Shown: one piece after another, positions 9,447 through 17,490 of the stretch
Layout of the letters: every line of letters begins with the position of its first letter
How positions within the stretch are numbered: position 1 is the first letter of the stretch
Origin: Tunturiibacter gelidiferens
GTDB taxonomy: Bacteria > Acidobacteriota > Terriglobia > Terriglobales > Acidobacteriaceae
Direction of reading: 5' to 3'
DNA length: 64,000 bases
NCBI RefSeq assembly: GCF_014201335.1
Contig: NZ_JACHEB010000018.1
Location: 1-64,000, forward strand
Notes under the pieces: model-generated
Databases searched by the model: none
The model's input: only the letters and a program-made list of their open reading frames with translations
What the model was told of the DNA's origin: nothing
Position numbers and translations under genes: made by a program

Positions 9447-9483
9447 TTCGCTCGAATGCTCGCATCTCAAAATCGAGATATGG
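9447..9483 (+). repeat. Dispersed intergenic hairpin repeat, copy 2
   Basis: TTCGCTCGAATGCTCGCATCTC is followed, after a short loop, by CGAGATATGG. It has the same block order as 4274-4314. It lies between the convergent flavoprotein and response regulator genes. Confidence 0.5.
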
Positions 9484-9530
9484 GTCACCCGGGCAAGTCC
9501 ACCGGCCTTAGCGTACGCACACTTCCCTTT

Positions 9531-10322
9531 CTAAGGTGCTTCGACTATACCTGCGCAATAAGAGTCGAGAAGTACGCCAGTAAGAGCAGTGGCCGAATCA
9601 TTGCGGCGGGGCCGAGGAAGTTCTTTCATTCTGTAGACTCCAAGTTTGGTGGCCATTTTTATTAGATCTGCGAAGGAGTTGGCGTGCATCTTCTGCATCA
9701 CCTGGCCCCGGTGCGCTTTGACTGTGATTTCGCTGATGCCAAGCTCCCCACCGACCTGCTTGTTTAACAACCCGGAAGACACCAACGCCATGACCTGTCG
9801 TTCGCGGCGCGAGAGCGAGGCATAACTTCTCTGCAGAGTTTGTTTCTGCGCCTGTTTAGCAAGAACAAAACGGCTCCGTTCGAGAGCTTCTCTGATTGCG
9901 GTCAAGAGTTCTTTGTCCCGGAAAGGCTTCGTGAGAAACTCCACAGCTCCTGCTTTCATGGCTTCTACAGCAGTGGGTATGTCACCCTTGGCGCTGAGAA
10001 AAATAGTCGGGATGTAAGGTCGCTCAACGGCTGCACGCTTCTGCAGTTCGAGACCACTCAGGCCCGGAAGAGCCACGTCCAACAACAAGCAGCTGGGAAC
10101 AGCTACGAGCGGATGGACAAGGAACTCTTCGGCCGAAGCAAAAGTCTTTGGCTGCCAGCCTTCGCATCGTATTAATCGGTCCAGTGAGTCGCGCTCGGCT
10201 TCGTCCGGGGCGACGACGTAAACGACCAGTGCGGTCCTTGATGTTTCAGTAAACCCGAGTCGGTGATCGATGGACGAGCTCGCGTCCCTTTCCAAGCGAT
10301 ATCCCGTCAGAATCAAATCCAT
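9531..10322 (-). CDS. FixJ/NarL-type response regulator
   Basis: From the ATG at 10322 (preceded by AAGGAGG) the protein has 263 residues. Residues ~32-150 are a receiver domain with the phospho-acceptor Asp82 in LLLDVALPG, Ser110 and Lys132. The acidic pocket is reduced: VVAPDE replaces the usual VVDDD, so magnesium binding may be weak. Residues ~165-230 are a LuxR-type helix-turn-helix (LSRRERQVMALV, then NKQVGGELGISEITVKAH). A 30-residue tail follows. It should activate or repress genes when phosphorylated; no histidine kinase is adjacent. It converges on the flavoprotein gene. Confidence 0.88.
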   Translation of the reverse strand: MDLILTGYRLERDASSSIDHRLGFTETSRTALVVYVVAPDEAERDSLDRLIRCEGWQPKTFASAEEFLVHPLVAVPSCLLLDVALPGLSGLELQKRAAVERPYIPTIFLSAKGDIPTAVEAMKAGAVEFLTKPFRDKELLTAIREALERSRFVLAKQAQKQTLQRSYASLSRRERQVMALVSSGLLNKQVGGELGISEITVKAHRGQVMQKMHANSFADLIKMATKLGVYRMKELPRPRRNDSATALTGVLLDSYCAGIVEAP

Positions 10323-10441
10323 ATCGGCCTCCTTGATGTTCCCGTGGTTTGTTCTGGAGATGTTGTCCATGACGATCGTAGATGAATGCTCACAATTGCC
10401 CCTCTCTCCGTTGAAGTTGTGCTTAGTTTCTTTGGGTAGAT

Positions 10442-10771
10442 CTAAGACGAACTCGTCTCTCCGCTGGCATCGCTTGCCAGCTCTTCGCGGAATTTACTCG
10501 GAGTGACTCCAACTACTCTGCGAAATACCTTTGTAAAGTGTTCTTGCGTTCTAAACCCAACGCGCTTGCTAACCTCCGCAATGCTTAACCTGTCGTCTAT
10601 CAGGTGAATCTTCGCGCGCTCGATTCTGACCCGCAGAACATACTGGTGTGGGCTGAGTCCTGTTGCCTTGGTAAACAATGTTGCAAGATGGTGCGGAGTC
10701 AATTCAGCGATCCTAGCCATGTCCGCCAAACTGATGTTTCCACTCGTGTTCGAGTGGATATATTCGATCAC
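10442..10771 (-). CDS. AraC-type DNA-binding domain protein
   Basis: Only the ~100-residue AraC/XylS double helix-turn-helix domain is present: LADMARIAELTPHHLATLFTK as the first, and LSIAEVSKRVGFRTQEHFTKVFRR as the second with the conserved GF...HF...F pattern. No effector domain is visible. The start is GTG at 10771, since the frame is closed by a TAA 14 codons upstream. It could be a stand-alone regulator or the surviving end of a longer one. It is divergent from a full-length AraC gene and may act on the shared 195-bp spacer. Confidence 0.75.
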   Translation of the reverse strand: MIEYIHSNTSGNISLADMARIAELTPHHLATLFTKATGLSPHQYVLRVRIERAKIHLIDDRLSIAEVSKRVGFRTQEHFTKVFRRVVGVTPSKFREELASDASGETSSS

Positions 10772-10966
10772 CCTGTTACAAACTTCCTTAGTAATATGGG
10801 CCCCTTTTCTTTATTGCTCTGCCGAATGAGGACACCGTAGCGCGAAAGGATTGGTCAAATGTTCCGGCGTTGGTCAATTCTTCCGATTTAATCGGTCAAA
10901 AAAACCGACGCACACGAAACAGCGGTATTCTCTTCCTACCGATCTTCCGGGCGGCGAGGTTAGCTT

Positions 10967-11881
10967 GTGGCCAACTCTGGGGTTCTTCCTGTCGATGCTG
11001 TAGAGGTGATGCGGGGTAGCTGCGCGTTGTGCCCCTTTCCTGCCCGCTCGTCAATTACAAGTAAGGGCGCCGGGTGGAAAGGGATTGCCATGGAGTCGTT
11101 CACCGACATCCCAGGCGTCGCCATCCCGGATCATGAGCACCCAACTCATTTCGTGAACCTGCTTACACGAGGGGAGATCAAGGCTCAATGGACCACAGAG
11201 GGACGGAGTCACAGTGCAACGAATAGTCCCGGCACAATCTATCTGTTGCCGGCAGGTACACGCGACAGGCTGACCTGGTCGGGTCCTACCACCCGGATTG
11301 TTTTGGTGATGGAGTCGGGATTTCTCTCGCGCTCGCTTGAGAAGACCGCACATCTCGATGAGATCGACCTGATGACGCACTGGAATCTTCGTGATCGGCA
11401 CATCCAGTCCTTGATGCTGGCTATGCATGCCGATCTGGAAGATGGCTCCCCCGCGGGCCCCTTGTATGGGGAGTCTCTTGGTCTGGCGCTTGGCCTCTAT
11501 CTTATTCGGCGCTATTCGACTCGAAATAGAAGCAATAGCGCCCAAGTCACCGGCGGAATGCCTACAGCGCGTCTGAATCGAGTGCTCGATTTTATCAACC
11601 AGAACTTCGCCCAGGATCTGCGTCTATGGGAGCTTGCGGAGTTAGCAGGAATGAGTCCCCATTACTTCTGTGAGTTGTTCAAGGCGAGTACGGGAATGAC
11701 TGCGTATCAGTATGTCTTGCAGTGCCGAATCGAGCGGGCAAAGAGATATCTTCGCGATCCGGAACTTAGCGTCGGTGATGCGGGCGTTGCGGCTGGTTTT
11801 TCCGATCAAAGCCATTTCGCAAAGGTCTTTCGCCGGAAGGTTGGAGTTGCGCCCGTGAAGTACCGTAGTCAGGCTGGATAG
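10967..11881 (+). CDS. AraC family transcriptional regulator
   Basis: This 304-residue protein has an N-terminal cupin-like part (IPDHEHPTHFVNLLTRGEIKAQW) and a C-terminal AraC domain with two helix-turn-helix motifs (LWELAELAGMSPHYFCELFKA and VGDAGVAAGFSDQSHFAKVFRR). It ends at VGVAPVKYR, as family members do. The start used is GTG at 10967; ATG codons at 11009 and 11090 are alternatives. Its ligand is unknown. It is divergent from the short AraC gene, and the second helix-turn-helix domains of the two resemble each other closely. Confidence 0.85.
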   Translation: MANSGVLPVDAVEVMRGSCALCPFPARSSITSKGAGWKGIAMESFTDIPGVAIPDHEHPTHFVNLLTRGEIKAQWTTEGRSHSATNSPGTIYLLPAGTRDRLTWSGPTTRIVLVMESGFLSRSLEKTAHLDEIDLMTHWNLRDRHIQSLMLAMHADLEDGSPAGPLYGESLGLALGLYLIRRYSTRNRSNSAQVTGGMPTARLNRVLDFINQNFAQDLRLWELAELAGMSPHYFCELFKASTGMTAYQYVLQCRIERAKRYLRDPELSVGDAGVAAGFSDQSHFAKVFRRKVGVAPVKYRSQAG

Positions 11882-12114
11882 GTTACGCGGGGCAAGGCAC
11901 ACATAAACTGGCACGGCGGAGAATCCCAAGCTCCCGATGCGGACGATCTGCTCTACCGTTTTCACCACTCATCCGTCAAAAGAGATCGCGCTGCTAGGCA
12001 GTGGGTTTAGGCTGACACGTTATCCCCAAATGGGGCTGCGGTTCCACATGCACCGTGGGTACAACCGATGCCGATCTCCGGCGACAGCTGCCCTTGGGGA
12101 AGGGCCAAAGATGA

Positions 12115-12558
12115 CTACTTGCTAACGAATCCCACGATTAGAAACGCGAGAGCTATTGTGAGGAGTACAACACGCCAGCGGTGAAGCAGATCCCATCTAC
12201 GCCGGTACATCTTCCAATCGGGAGGCGGAGTGGACTTGATACGGTTGTTGATCGGCACGAGTGCGATGATCGAATACAAACTCGCCAACATCCACAAACC
12301 GGCCGATGTAGCGATCCAGATCGGTACGCGGCCGGATTGGTGCCATTGGATTACCACCTCGGCTAGAGTCAGCAGAAATACAAGAATGTACCAAAACGGC
12401 ATGAACTTCCCCAGCACACGAGCGAGGGCGCTTGCGGCGGGCTGATGAACATCGTCCGGAAGTTTATCGAGTGTTGGATGAACAAACGCGGCGATGGCCA
12501 GTTCACTTCCAACCATCAATCCAGCGACGATAATTGCAACAACATTTAGGACTTCCAT
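12115..12558 (-). CDS. DUF1772 family membrane protein
   Basis: This 147-residue protein has about four hydrophobic helices: near residues 5-27, 50-68, 80-100 and 128-146. The N-terminal helix followed by FVHPTLDKLP and a mid-region LVPINNRIK matches DUF1772, a family that includes anthrone oxygenase-like proteins of unknown bacterial role. GGAGG nine bases upstream supports the ATG. It is divergent from a TetR regulator, and a TetR-type operator sits in its promoter, so it is a probable target. Confidence 0.75.
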   Translation of the reverse strand: MEVLNVVAIIVAGLMVGSELAIAAFVHPTLDKLPDDVHQPAASALARVLGKFMPFWYILVFLLTLAEVVIQWHQSGRVPIWIATSAGLWMLASLYSIIALVPINNRIKSTPPPDWKMYRRRWDLLHRWRVVLLTIALAFLIVGFVSK

Positions 12559-12662
12559 TTGTGACTTCCTCCATGAACAACACCTTGGAATCGCCCCAGC
12601 CAGGAGGGCGCTAGAAAAAGCGGGATAGCGCCATGCACAGGATGTTTCCTCATTAGGAAACC

Positions 12663-12673
12663 TAGCAACGCTA
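12663..12673. promoter_or_regulatory. Putative TetR operator 1
   Basis: TAGCAACGCTA is a dyad (TAGC-N3-GCTA) lying in the -10 region predicted for the DUF1772 promoter on the minus strand, where TTGTCA lies at a suitable distance. A second site with the same arms occurs at 12724. Confidence 0.5.
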
Positions 12674-12723
12674 TATATGATGCGAAGTATTTTGACAAAG
12701 TTTCAGTGTTCTCCAAGGTTTTC

Positions 12724-12734
12724 TAGCGGTGCTA
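12724..12734. promoter_or_regulatory. Putative TetR operator 2
   Basis: TAGCGGTGCTA repeats the TAGC-N3-GCTA dyad 61 bp from the first copy and overlaps a TATACT -10 just ahead of the TetR start. The pattern fits autoregulation plus control of the divergent membrane protein. Confidence 0.5.
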
Positions 12735-12746
12735 TACTTCCTATCA

Positions 12747-13364
12747 ATGGAACCTGCGTTGGCAGCTAACCGAATTGCGGAACGAAAACTTCGTGATAGG
12801 CAGGCTCGCCGTGCACAGATTATCGGTGCCGCACGACGAATCGCGGAGCTTGAAGGGTGGTCCAACGTAACCGTCCGGCGGTTATCCGCCGAAATTTCAT
12901 ACAGCCAACCTGTCTTGTACGGTCATTTTGGAAGTCGCGAAGGAATTCTCGCAGCGGTTGCGGTCGAGGGTTTTCACGAGTTGGGCCTGGCTTTGGAGAA
13001 AGCACAGAAACGGGATAAGCGAGGAAACACGGTCGGATCGGTCGCAGCCGCCTATCTGGAGTTCGCTGCGTCCTCACCAGCACTGTATGAAGTGATGTTT
13101 TCGCTCAGCTTGAACGTGCCATTCGATGACGTAGCTACTCCTCCGGAGTTGCGGTTCGCGTTTTCCCAACTCCTGGAGTTGTTTCAGGGGCAGAGCCCGA
13201 AGTCGGAGGTTATATCGGAACTGTTTTGGGCAAGCCTCCATGGTATCGCCGAGCTAACGAGGGCCAAGCGATTTCCGCGCGGTCGTCAGAAAGAGCGTGT
13301 GAAGACGCTCGTCGAGCTCTTCACTTTCCACGATAAAACACCACCGATAGTGAAAGCGCGATGA
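12747..13364 (+). CDS. TetR/AcrR family transcriptional regulator
   Basis: This 205-residue protein has an N-terminal TetR domain (AQIIGAARRIAELEGWSNVTVRRLSAEISYSQPVLYGHFGSREGILAAV) with recognition helix SQPVLYGHF. The C-terminal part (ALYEVMFSL...ELFWASLHGIAELTRAKRFP) resembles the WHG-type ligand domain. The ATG at 12747 is chosen because it directly precedes the conserved domain; an in-frame start at 12729 exists. It most likely represses itself and the divergent DUF1772 gene through the two dyads in the shared spacer. The inducer is unknown. Confidence 0.88.
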   Translation: MEPALAANRIAERKLRDRQARRAQIIGAARRIAELEGWSNVTVRRLSAEISYSQPVLYGHFGSREGILAAVAVEGFHELGLALEKAQKRDKRGNTVGSVAAAYLEFAASSPALYEVMFSLSLNVPFDDVATPPELRFAFSQLLELFQGQSPKSEVISELFWASLHGIAELTRAKRFPRGRQKERVKTLVELFTFHDKTPPIVKAR

Positions 13365-13433
13365 GTGTAATAGGCGCGTGTTCTCGCTTTTTCACGAGCC
13401 AAGCGAGATGAGTCCTCACAATCACGCTATTCG

Positions 13434-14207
13434 TCACGTGGGACGTCGCACCGAAGGATTCCGGAGTAGGTAGATGTCCATCACCCATCCATTTTTCTCC
13501 CGTGCCGCACTGCGGGCTACTTCGATGGCTTCCAGTTTTTCGGTAAGTTTTCCAGATAAGAGAATCTCTTTATCGCTACCGACGTATGCTCCCCAATAGA
13601 TCTCGACATCCTGATCCAGAACTTCCCTGAAGGAACACTTTCCGTCCAACATCACAACCACGTTCTCGGAACTTGCGACCAGTCCAGGTGACAACTGGCG
13701 GCCCGTCGTAATGCAAATCGACTCGCCTATGCCGTTCAGAGTTATCTTGTGGCGCGCCGCCAAGGCCTGGATGCTGGTGATTCCAGGGATAACTTCATGA
13801 TCGAAGTGAACTATTCCACGAGCAATAATGTGATCTATAACTCTAAGAGTGCTGTCATATAGTGACGGATCACCCCACACTAGAAACGCGCCACACTCAT
13901 CCTCTTTTAGCTCGTTTCCAATCAAGTCTTCGTAGATTAGCGCGCGCTGTTGGTGCCACGCCTCGACCCGCAGAGTATAGGAAGCTATCGATGGGTCCCG
14001 TTGAGGATCGACGACTTCGACAGTTCGGTAGGATGGCTCGTCGATATATCGCTCGCAGATCTCTTTACGGAGGCGCATAAGATCGCTTTTCGCGTCTCCT
14101 TTGTTCAAGACAAAAAAAGCATCTACCTCATTTAACGCCTTGATGGCTTGCACAGTAATGTGTTCCGGGTTGCCCGATCCGATTCCAATGATGTACAGCT
14201 TTCTCAT
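13434..14207 (-). CDS. cobF: Precorrin-6A synthase (deacetylating)
   Basis: This 257-residue SAM-dependent tetrapyrrole methyltransferase starts with the glycine-rich IGIGSGNPEHITVQA and has VWGDPSLYDST and HEVIPGITSIQALAARH, both characteristic. CobF methylates C1 of precorrin-5 and removes the extruded acetyl group, giving precorrin-6A in the oxygen-dependent cobalamin route. It is last in the operon and overlaps cobK by four bases (ATGA). The presence of cobF indicates the aerobic pathway. Confidence 0.92.
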   Translation of the reverse strand: MRKLYIIGIGSGNPEHITVQAIKALNEVDAFFVLNKGDAKSDLMRLRKEICERYIDEPSYRTVEVVDPQRDPSIASYTLRVEAWHQQRALIYEDLIGNELKEDECGAFLVWGDPSLYDSTLRVIDHIIARGIVHFDHEVIPGITSIQALAARHKITLNGIGESICITTGRQLSPGLVASSENVVVMLDGKCSFREVLDQDVEIYWGAYVGSDKEILLSGKLTEKLEAIEVARSAAREKNGWVMDIYLLRNPSVRRPT

Positions 14208-15085
14208 CTAACGTCCTTCCGCTGTTTCCCATCCTGCACGGTTCGCGTCAACAGCGCGGCAAGCTCAGTGACGACTTGGTCTACGGTCTCAACAGCTGGA
14301 ACCGTATGTTTAGTGGGGCGTTCCACCATTACCACCGGAAGTCCAAGAAGTCGAGCGGCTTCAATTTTGGTGTAGGTTCCTGAGCCGCCGCTATTTTTGG
14401 AAACGATGTGATCAATTGAGTACTCCCGCAACAATTGCAACTCTTCTTTGAGATCGAAGGGGCCACGCTGTAGAAGAATTTCGTGATGCTGTGGCAACTG
14501 CCCCGTCGGGGCCTCAATGGCACGGATCAGAAACCACGCGTCATTACAAGCAGCAAACGAACCTACCTCTTGCCTGCCGATCGAAAGAAGAACCCGTCCT
14601 TTCTTTTTATTAACAAATTCGGCCGCGTGCACGTAAGTTGTAACTTCATGCCACAAATCGTTTTTTTGCTTCTGCCATGCAGGACGGACCAAAGCGATGA
14701 GCGGCAATCCTAATCGAGCACAAGCCACTTCTGCATTTCGACTAATCCCCACGGCAAAGGGATGGGTAGCATCAATCACCACACTGATGCTCTCCATTAT
14801 CAGATAAGAGATCAGCCCTTCAATCCCACCGAATCCTCCCACCCTGACGACTCCTATGGGATATTTAGGGTGACTTACCCTTCCGGCGAACGATGAAATG
14901 AACTCAAGATCGTTTCTGGTTGCGAGTTGCGCGGCGAGCTCAGCTGCATCTCCTGTTCCACCGAGGATCAGTATTCGCGGAACTGCATCTGGAGATCGAC
15001 CGAGCCGACCTTCGATGCCATCTGATATGGGATTCAGTTCGCTCAATTCGATACTCGGCCTCTCTGACCACCACTTATCAATCAC
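14204..15085 (-). CDS. cobK: Precorrin-6A reductase
   Basis: The core begins at residue ~37 with ILILGGTGDAAELAAQL, the nucleotide-binding motif of CobK/CbiJ, and continues with GGFGGIEGL, DATHPFA and VSKNSGGSGTYTKIEAAR, all family hallmarks. It reduces precorrin-6A to precorrin-6B with NADPH. The GTG start at 15085 overlaps the end of cobM and gives a 36-residue N-terminal extension unlike the family, so a later start is possible. It lies between cobM and cobF, and all genes of the run are in the same orientation. Confidence 0.9.
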   Translation of the reverse strand: MIDKWWSERPSIELSELNPISDGIEGRLGRSPDAVPRILILGGTGDAAELAAQLATRNDLEFISSFAGRVSHPKYPIGVVRVGGFGGIEGLISYLIMESISVVIDATHPFAVGISRNAEVACARLGLPLIALVRPAWQKQKNDLWHEVTTYVHAAEFVNKKKGRVLLSIGRQEVGSFAACNDAWFLIRAIEAPTGQLPQHHEILLQRGPFDLKEELQLLREYSIDHIVSKNSGGSGTYTKIEAARLLGLPVVMVERPTKHTVPAVETVDQVVTELAALLTRTVQDGKQRKDVR

Positions 15086-15866
15086 CGATTACAGAGTTAG
15101 GTTCAATGGCGACGGGCACGCTTGAATCACGCTCTCTGGAAGCGGAGTAAAGATAACTCTCCCCAAATGCGGGACCGCTGAGAGATCTTCCAACCAAGAT
15201 AAGTGCATTTCGGTCTACTCCAGATTTCGCAACAATGTCTCGAATGGTTGCAAGAGTTCCCCGCAAAATCATCTCATCCGGCCAACTTGCTCTAAACACG
15301 ACAACTACTGGACAGTCGGGCCCGTAGAGTGGCGATAACTGCGACGTCACGATGTCGAGGTTCGTAATGGATAGATGAATCGCCATTGTTGCACCCGATT
15401 GCCCGAGCGTCGCAAGATCTTCTCCAGCAGGCATTGCCGTAGACCGCGTTGAAGTTCGGGTCAAAATCAAAGTCTGCGCAACATGGGGAAGAGTTAGCTC
15501 CTGACAGAGAGCAGCGGCAGCAGCAGCAAATGACGGAACGCCAGGAGTGACGTCGTACGGAATACCAAGCGGCGCAAGGCGGCGAATCTGTTCCGCCATT
15601 GTGCTCCAGATCGACAGATCTCCTGAATGAATCCGGGCGACGTCAAATCCATTCTCGTGGGCTGCAGAGATTTCTGCGATGATCTCATCAAGATTCATCT
15701 CTGCTGAGTCGACTATGCGAGCGCCAGGTGGGGCATGTGAGATCACCTCTTTCGGCACCAAAGATCCCGCATACAAACATACTGGGGAACGGCTGATCAG
15801 ATCCCTTCCCCGCAACGTAAGAAGGTCGGCGGCTCCGGGACCAGCGCCGATAAAATGAACTGTCAT
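15078..15866 (-). CDS. cobM: Precorrin-4 C11-methyltransferase
   Basis: This 262-residue protein begins MTVHFIGAGPGAADLLTLRGRDL and has CLYAGSLVP, HSGDLSIWSTMAEQ and YDVTPGVPSFAAAAAAL, the signature of CobM/CbiF. It methylates C11 of precorrin-4 using SAM. The ATG at 15866 overlaps the cobE stop (ATGA). A longer open frame upstream to 16103 overlaps cobE and lacks homology, so I reject that start. Confidence 0.93.
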   Translation of the reverse strand: MTVHFIGAGPGAADLLTLRGRDLISRSPVCLYAGSLVPKEVISHAPPGARIVDSAEMNLDEIIAEISAAHENGFDVARIHSGDLSIWSTMAEQIRRLAPLGIPYDVTPGVPSFAAAAAALCQELTLPHVAQTLILTRTSTRSTAMPAGEDLATLGQSGATMAIHLSITNLDIVTSQLSPLYGPDCPVVVVFRASWPDEMILRGTLATIRDIVAKSGVDRNALILVGRSLSGPAFGESYLYSASRERDSSVPVAIEPNSVIGD

Positions 15867-16228
15867 GGCAGCACCGCCACTGCACAAGTACAGAAACGTC
15901 CGGTCTGTCGTGGCAAAATAAGACGCGCCGCGGGCCCGAGTGAAGCCAACGCCGCTGCTTCCGCAACATTGGCGGTCCCCACTGTTGATGCTGCCAGGAG
16001 CGAATGACTTTGTACTCCACGAATATGCGAAAGAACGCTTGCCGGAAACAACACAAGTCGCAGCCCGAGAACTGCTGCAACAGCCTCTGCGATGCTTGAA
16101 CACCGATCCAGCGTTGCAACCACGCTATCGGGAGCTATTTCACTCACGCATCGCTGAATAAGCTCAATCACATCCGAAGCGACGGCACGAGAAGAGCAGC
16201 CAATTCCGATCGAACAAGACATACTCAT
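15863..16228 (-). CDS. cobE: CobE/CbiG C-terminal family protein
   Basis: This 121-residue protein has the GIGCSSRAVASDVIELIQ start and the TVGTANVAEAAALASLG segment of the CobE/CbiG C-terminal domain. In the aerobic pathway CobE is required but its precise role is not settled; the related CbiG opens the delta-lactone in anaerobes. The ATG at 16228 overlaps the cobL stop by four bases. A start at 16273 is open but lies inside cobL. Confidence 0.85.
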   Translation of the reverse strand: MSMSCSIGIGCSSRAVASDVIELIQRCVSEIAPDSVVATLDRCSSIAEAVAAVLGLRLVLFPASVLSHIRGVQSHSLLAASTVGTANVAEAAALASLGPAARLILPRQTGRFCTCAVAVLP

Positions 16229-17490
16229 GACTTCACCACCGCCCATTGGGTAATCGGCATTAGCTGTCGCCAACCTAACGCACCGCCAACCGGCTCAGCG
16301 TGGGCAACGAGAATTCGCACAAGCTCTCCGCCGTACGATTTGTGCCACGTTGCTAAAGCCGCCTCGCTCTCAATCGTCACCGCGTTGGCAACAAGTCTTC
16401 CGCCCTTGGCAAGTCTATTCCAGCAGGCTTGAAATAGGCCATCCTTGCCGATACCCCCACCGATAAAGATTGCGTCGGGTGTAGTCAAACCATTGAGAGT
16501 TTCCGGAACGCTTCCTGCGATGACCTCCAGCCCTGGCACGCCAAGTCGTTTCGCATTCGCGAAAATTCGGGCAACTCTATCGCCGCTCCTTTCAAATGCA
16601 ATACAGGAACAGGAAGAATGAGAGCGCATCCATTCAATGCCTATCGTTCCCGAGCCAGCGCCGATATCCCACAGTAGCTGACCAGGCATTGGGGCAAGAC
16701 TGGCAAGCGTAACAGCACGGACTTCACGCTTTGTCATTTGGCCGTCTGTTAAAAAGAAGTCGTCGGAAAGCCCCGGAACAATCGGAATCGATCTAGTTCC
16801 GGAATCTAGACTGCACACGACAGCGATCAAGTTCAAGGCACCACACCGCTCTGTTGACCACTGCTTTGCCAAGTCGTCCCAGCGCTTCTCCGCAGTACCA
16901 CCCAGATATTCGAAGACGGTTAGTTGGCTTGACCCATATCCGTTACTAGTCAGCATGCGCGCGACAGCTGCGGGCGTAGTGCCGTCTTCGGAGTAAATCA
17001 CCAGCCGTTGCCCCTGATAGAGATGTCGGTGCAATTGCTCGATTGGGCGGTTTACCAGCGATATCAAGACCGTTTCCCCAATTGGCCAGCCGAGGCGCGC
17101 GCACGCAAGGGAGAACGCGGAAACTTGCGGGATAACAAAATATTCTGTTGGCTCCAATTCGCGGGTCAGTGTCACACCGATCCCAAATAACATAGGATCA
17201 CCACTAGCTAAGACGGAAACTCTATTTCGTCGACGATGGTGCGTCAGAATCTCGTGCACAGCGGCGGACATAGGAGACGGCCATGCGACCTTTGTCGCCC
17301 GGCCCGTCGAAATATGAGCCAGATGGCGAACTCCACCATACAGAAATTCTGCGGACTCTACGGCTTCCTTCGCAGCCCGGCTGAGGCCCTCCCAACCGTC
17401 TTCTCCAATGCCTACGATTGATAACCAGCGCTCATTGCGATCAAACCTCGCAACTTCAGATGGAGTAGTCAGCATCGGTTTAAGCCTCAT
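16225..17490 (-). CDS. cobL: Precorrin-6Y C5,15-methyltransferase (decarboxylating)
   Basis: CobL has two SAM domains, as seen here. Residues ~20-220 form a CbiE-like methyltransferase (IVGIGEDGWEGLS, VLASGDPMLFGIG). Residues ~230-421 form a CbiT-like domain (KREVRAVTLASLAPMPGQLLWDIGAGSGTIGIEWMR). It methylates C5 and C15 of precorrin-6B and decarboxylates the C12 acetate to give precorrin-8X. The first ATG overlaps the cobIJ stop by 11 bases; a second ATG at 17475 is also plausible. It sits in the middle of the operon. Confidence 0.93.
   Translation of the reverse strand: MRLKPMLTTPSEVARFDRNERWLSIVGIGEDGWEGLSRAAKEAVESAEFLYGGVRHLAHISTGRATKVAWPSPMSAAVHEILTHHRRRNRVSVLASGDPMLFGIGVTLTRELEPTEYFVIPQVSAFSLACARLGWPIGETVLISLVNRPIEQLHRHLYQGQRLVIYSEDGTTPAAVARMLTSNGYGSSQLTVFEYLGGTAEKRWDDLAKQWSTERCGALNLIAVVCSLDSGTRSIPIVPGLSDDFFLTDGQMTKREVRAVTLASLAPMPGQLLWDIGAGSGTIGIEWMRSHSSCSCIAFERSGDRVARIFANAKRLGVPGLEVIAGSVPETLNGLTTPDAIFIGGGIGKDGLFQACWNRLAKGGRLVANAVTIESEAALATWHKSYGGELVRILVAHAEPVGGALGWRQLMPITQWAVVKS

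Noticed and set aside
11937..12125. Short rightward frame after the AraC gene
   Set aside because: There is no ribosome site, the content is Arg/Cys/Thr-biased, and it runs into the end of the DUF1772 gene.
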